Part shown: positions 63,308-64,000 of the stretch, piece after piece
Position numbering within the stretch: position 1 is the stretch's first letter
How the letters are laid out: every line of letters starts with the position of its first letter
Origin: Saprospirales bacterium
Lineage (GTDB): Bacteria > Bacteroidota > Bacteroidia > Chitinophagales > Saprospiraceae
Direction of reading: 5' to 3'
Length of the DNA: 64,000 nt
Assembly (NCBI GenBank): GCA_007695035.1
Contig: REEO01000075.1
Location: 21,333-85,332, forward strand
Notes under the pieces: model-generated
Database searches by the model: none
What the model was told of the DNA's origin: nothing
The model's input: only the letters and a program-made list of their open reading frames with translations
Made by a program: the position numbers and the translations under genes

Positions 63308-63811
63308 ATGATGATATCAAACAAAATGCAAGATGCTCTGAATAAACAAATTGCACTCGAAGCGTATGCCTCTCACCTTTATTTGGCGATGGCCACCTGG
63401 TGTGATAAACAGGGACTGGACGGCTGCAAAAAATTTCTCCTCGCTCAGTCGGATGAGGAGCGTGTCCACATGCTGAAGTTGTTCCACTATATGAGCGATG
63501 TGGACGGCACTGCCATTGCTCCCGAAATCAAAAAGCCTCCTGTGGATTACGATTCGGTAACCAATGTATTTGAGATGCTCCACGATCACGAGCAGGAGGT
63601 AACTCACGCCATCCACGCACTAGTCAAACTCGCCTACGATGAAAATGACTACACTACTTTAAATTTCCTACAGTGGTATGTCGAAGAGCAGCGCGAGGAA
63701 GAAGCGATGGCGAGAGACATCCTGGACAAAATCAACTTAATCGGTGACAGTCCCCAATCGCTCTACTTCATCGACCTGGAGCTCCAGAAAATCAGCGATG
63801 GCGAGGATTGA
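63308..63811 (+). CDS. Bacterial non-heme ferritin
   Basis: Ferritin oxidises Fe(II) and stores iron in a 24-mer shell. The 167-aa protein has ferroxidase-centre residues in IALEAYASHLYLAMA (Glu), QSDEERVHMLKLF (ExxH), HEQEVTHAI and WYVEEQREEEAMA. The length and motifs fit the FtnA group rather than Dps or bacterioferritin (no heme Met). It follows the phosphatase gene after 2 nt. Confidence 0.95.
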   Translation: MMISNKMQDALNKQIALEAYASHLYLAMATWCDKQGLDGCKKFLLAQSDEERVHMLKLFHYMSDVDGTAIAPEIKKPPVDYDSVTNVFEMLHDHEQEVTHAIHALVKLAYDENDYTTLNFLQWYVEEQREEEAMARDILDKINLIGDSPQSLYFIDLELQKISDGED

Positions 63812-63942
63812 TTTCCACGGATTAATGGAAACATGAAAAGGTGGATACGGCTGTTTGGTTGCACTATCTGCCCTCCCATAAAATCCACCATCAAAACCCC
63901 CATAAATAACCGGTAATTATTTGTTTAAGGTTTAAAAAAATT

Positions 63943-63994
63943 ATCAATGAGTCCACTCCGAAAACCCTTTTGTCATGAAAATGAGCGAAAAATT
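63943..63994 (+). repeat. Dispersed 52-bp repeat, copy 2
   Basis: This copy matches 54340-54391 at 47 of 52 positions in direct orientation. The window ends just after it, so the full length of the repeat unit is not visible. Confidence 0.75.
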
Positions 63995-64000
63995 TAAGAT

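Overview
The window is a stretch of chromosome from a member of the Bacteroidota. Four things point there. Type IX secretion (T9SS) and gliding components occur in several places (PorT, GldI, a PorE-like lipoprotein, a DUF4835/PorD-family protein, and two cargo proteins with C-terminal sorting domains). The gene inventory is typical of the phylum: fused SecDF, type III glutamine synthetase, an omega-like subunit between bamD and coaBC, DUF4230, DUF5522, DUF5689 and DUF6580. Start codons lack Shine-Dalgarno leaders. Upstream of many genes there is a TAnnTTTG -7 box, in the best cases with a TTG element 18-20 nt further upstream. The class cannot be fixed from the sequence alone. Most of the window is housekeeping genome with short operons. 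I saw no phage, insertion sequence, CRISPR array or tRNA gene.

Layout. 1-5.0 kb: the 3' part of a YhaN-type ATPase, a lone hutI and a trmN6-like methyltransferase. 5.1-13.5 kb: the most system-like region, with a secreted two-HKD phospholipase D/nuclease, an OB-fold lipoprotein (DUF5689) and a TonB-dependent receptor on the minus strand, divergent from a secreted endonuclease/exonuclease/phosphatase-family enzyme. I read it as a possible machine for degrading and taking up extracellular nucleic acid or phosphodiester. 13.6-25.2 kb: PIF1-like helicase, a 45-aa basic membrane peptide, MiaE, RuvC, DUF3108, DUF4230, an erythromycin-esterase-fold lipoprotein, GlnN and MutS. 25.5-36.2 kb: a TerB-like protein, SecDF, the PorE-like OmpA lipoprotein and a 1375-aa SprB-repeat adhesin.

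36.6-45.9 kb: a PLP enzyme; the operon bamD-omega-coaBC-DUF4835-purN; a 952-aa hybrid sensor fused to an AraC regulator; a DUF5522 mini-gene and DUF6580. 46-54.3 kb: CPBP protease, M1 peptidase, Fmt, AcpH, UbiE/MenG-PorT, two small membrane proteins and Ndk. 54.9-64 kb: NrnA-GldI, prfB with a programmed +1 frameshift followed directly by tmRNA, a sugar nucleotidyltransferase, TrkH-TrkA, a low-molecular-weight phosphatase and ferritin.

The main points for follow-up are the 5-13.5 kb nuclease/receptor locus, the prfB frameshift site whose in-frame stop is UAA rather than UGA, and several non-coding structures: palindrome-rich intergenic blocks at 12.0, 50.5 and 54.4 kb, a dispersed 52-bp repeat, a structured 3' UTR at 26.0 kb, a 16-bp palindrome upstream of the PorE-like gene, and a terminator-like hairpin in the glnN leader.
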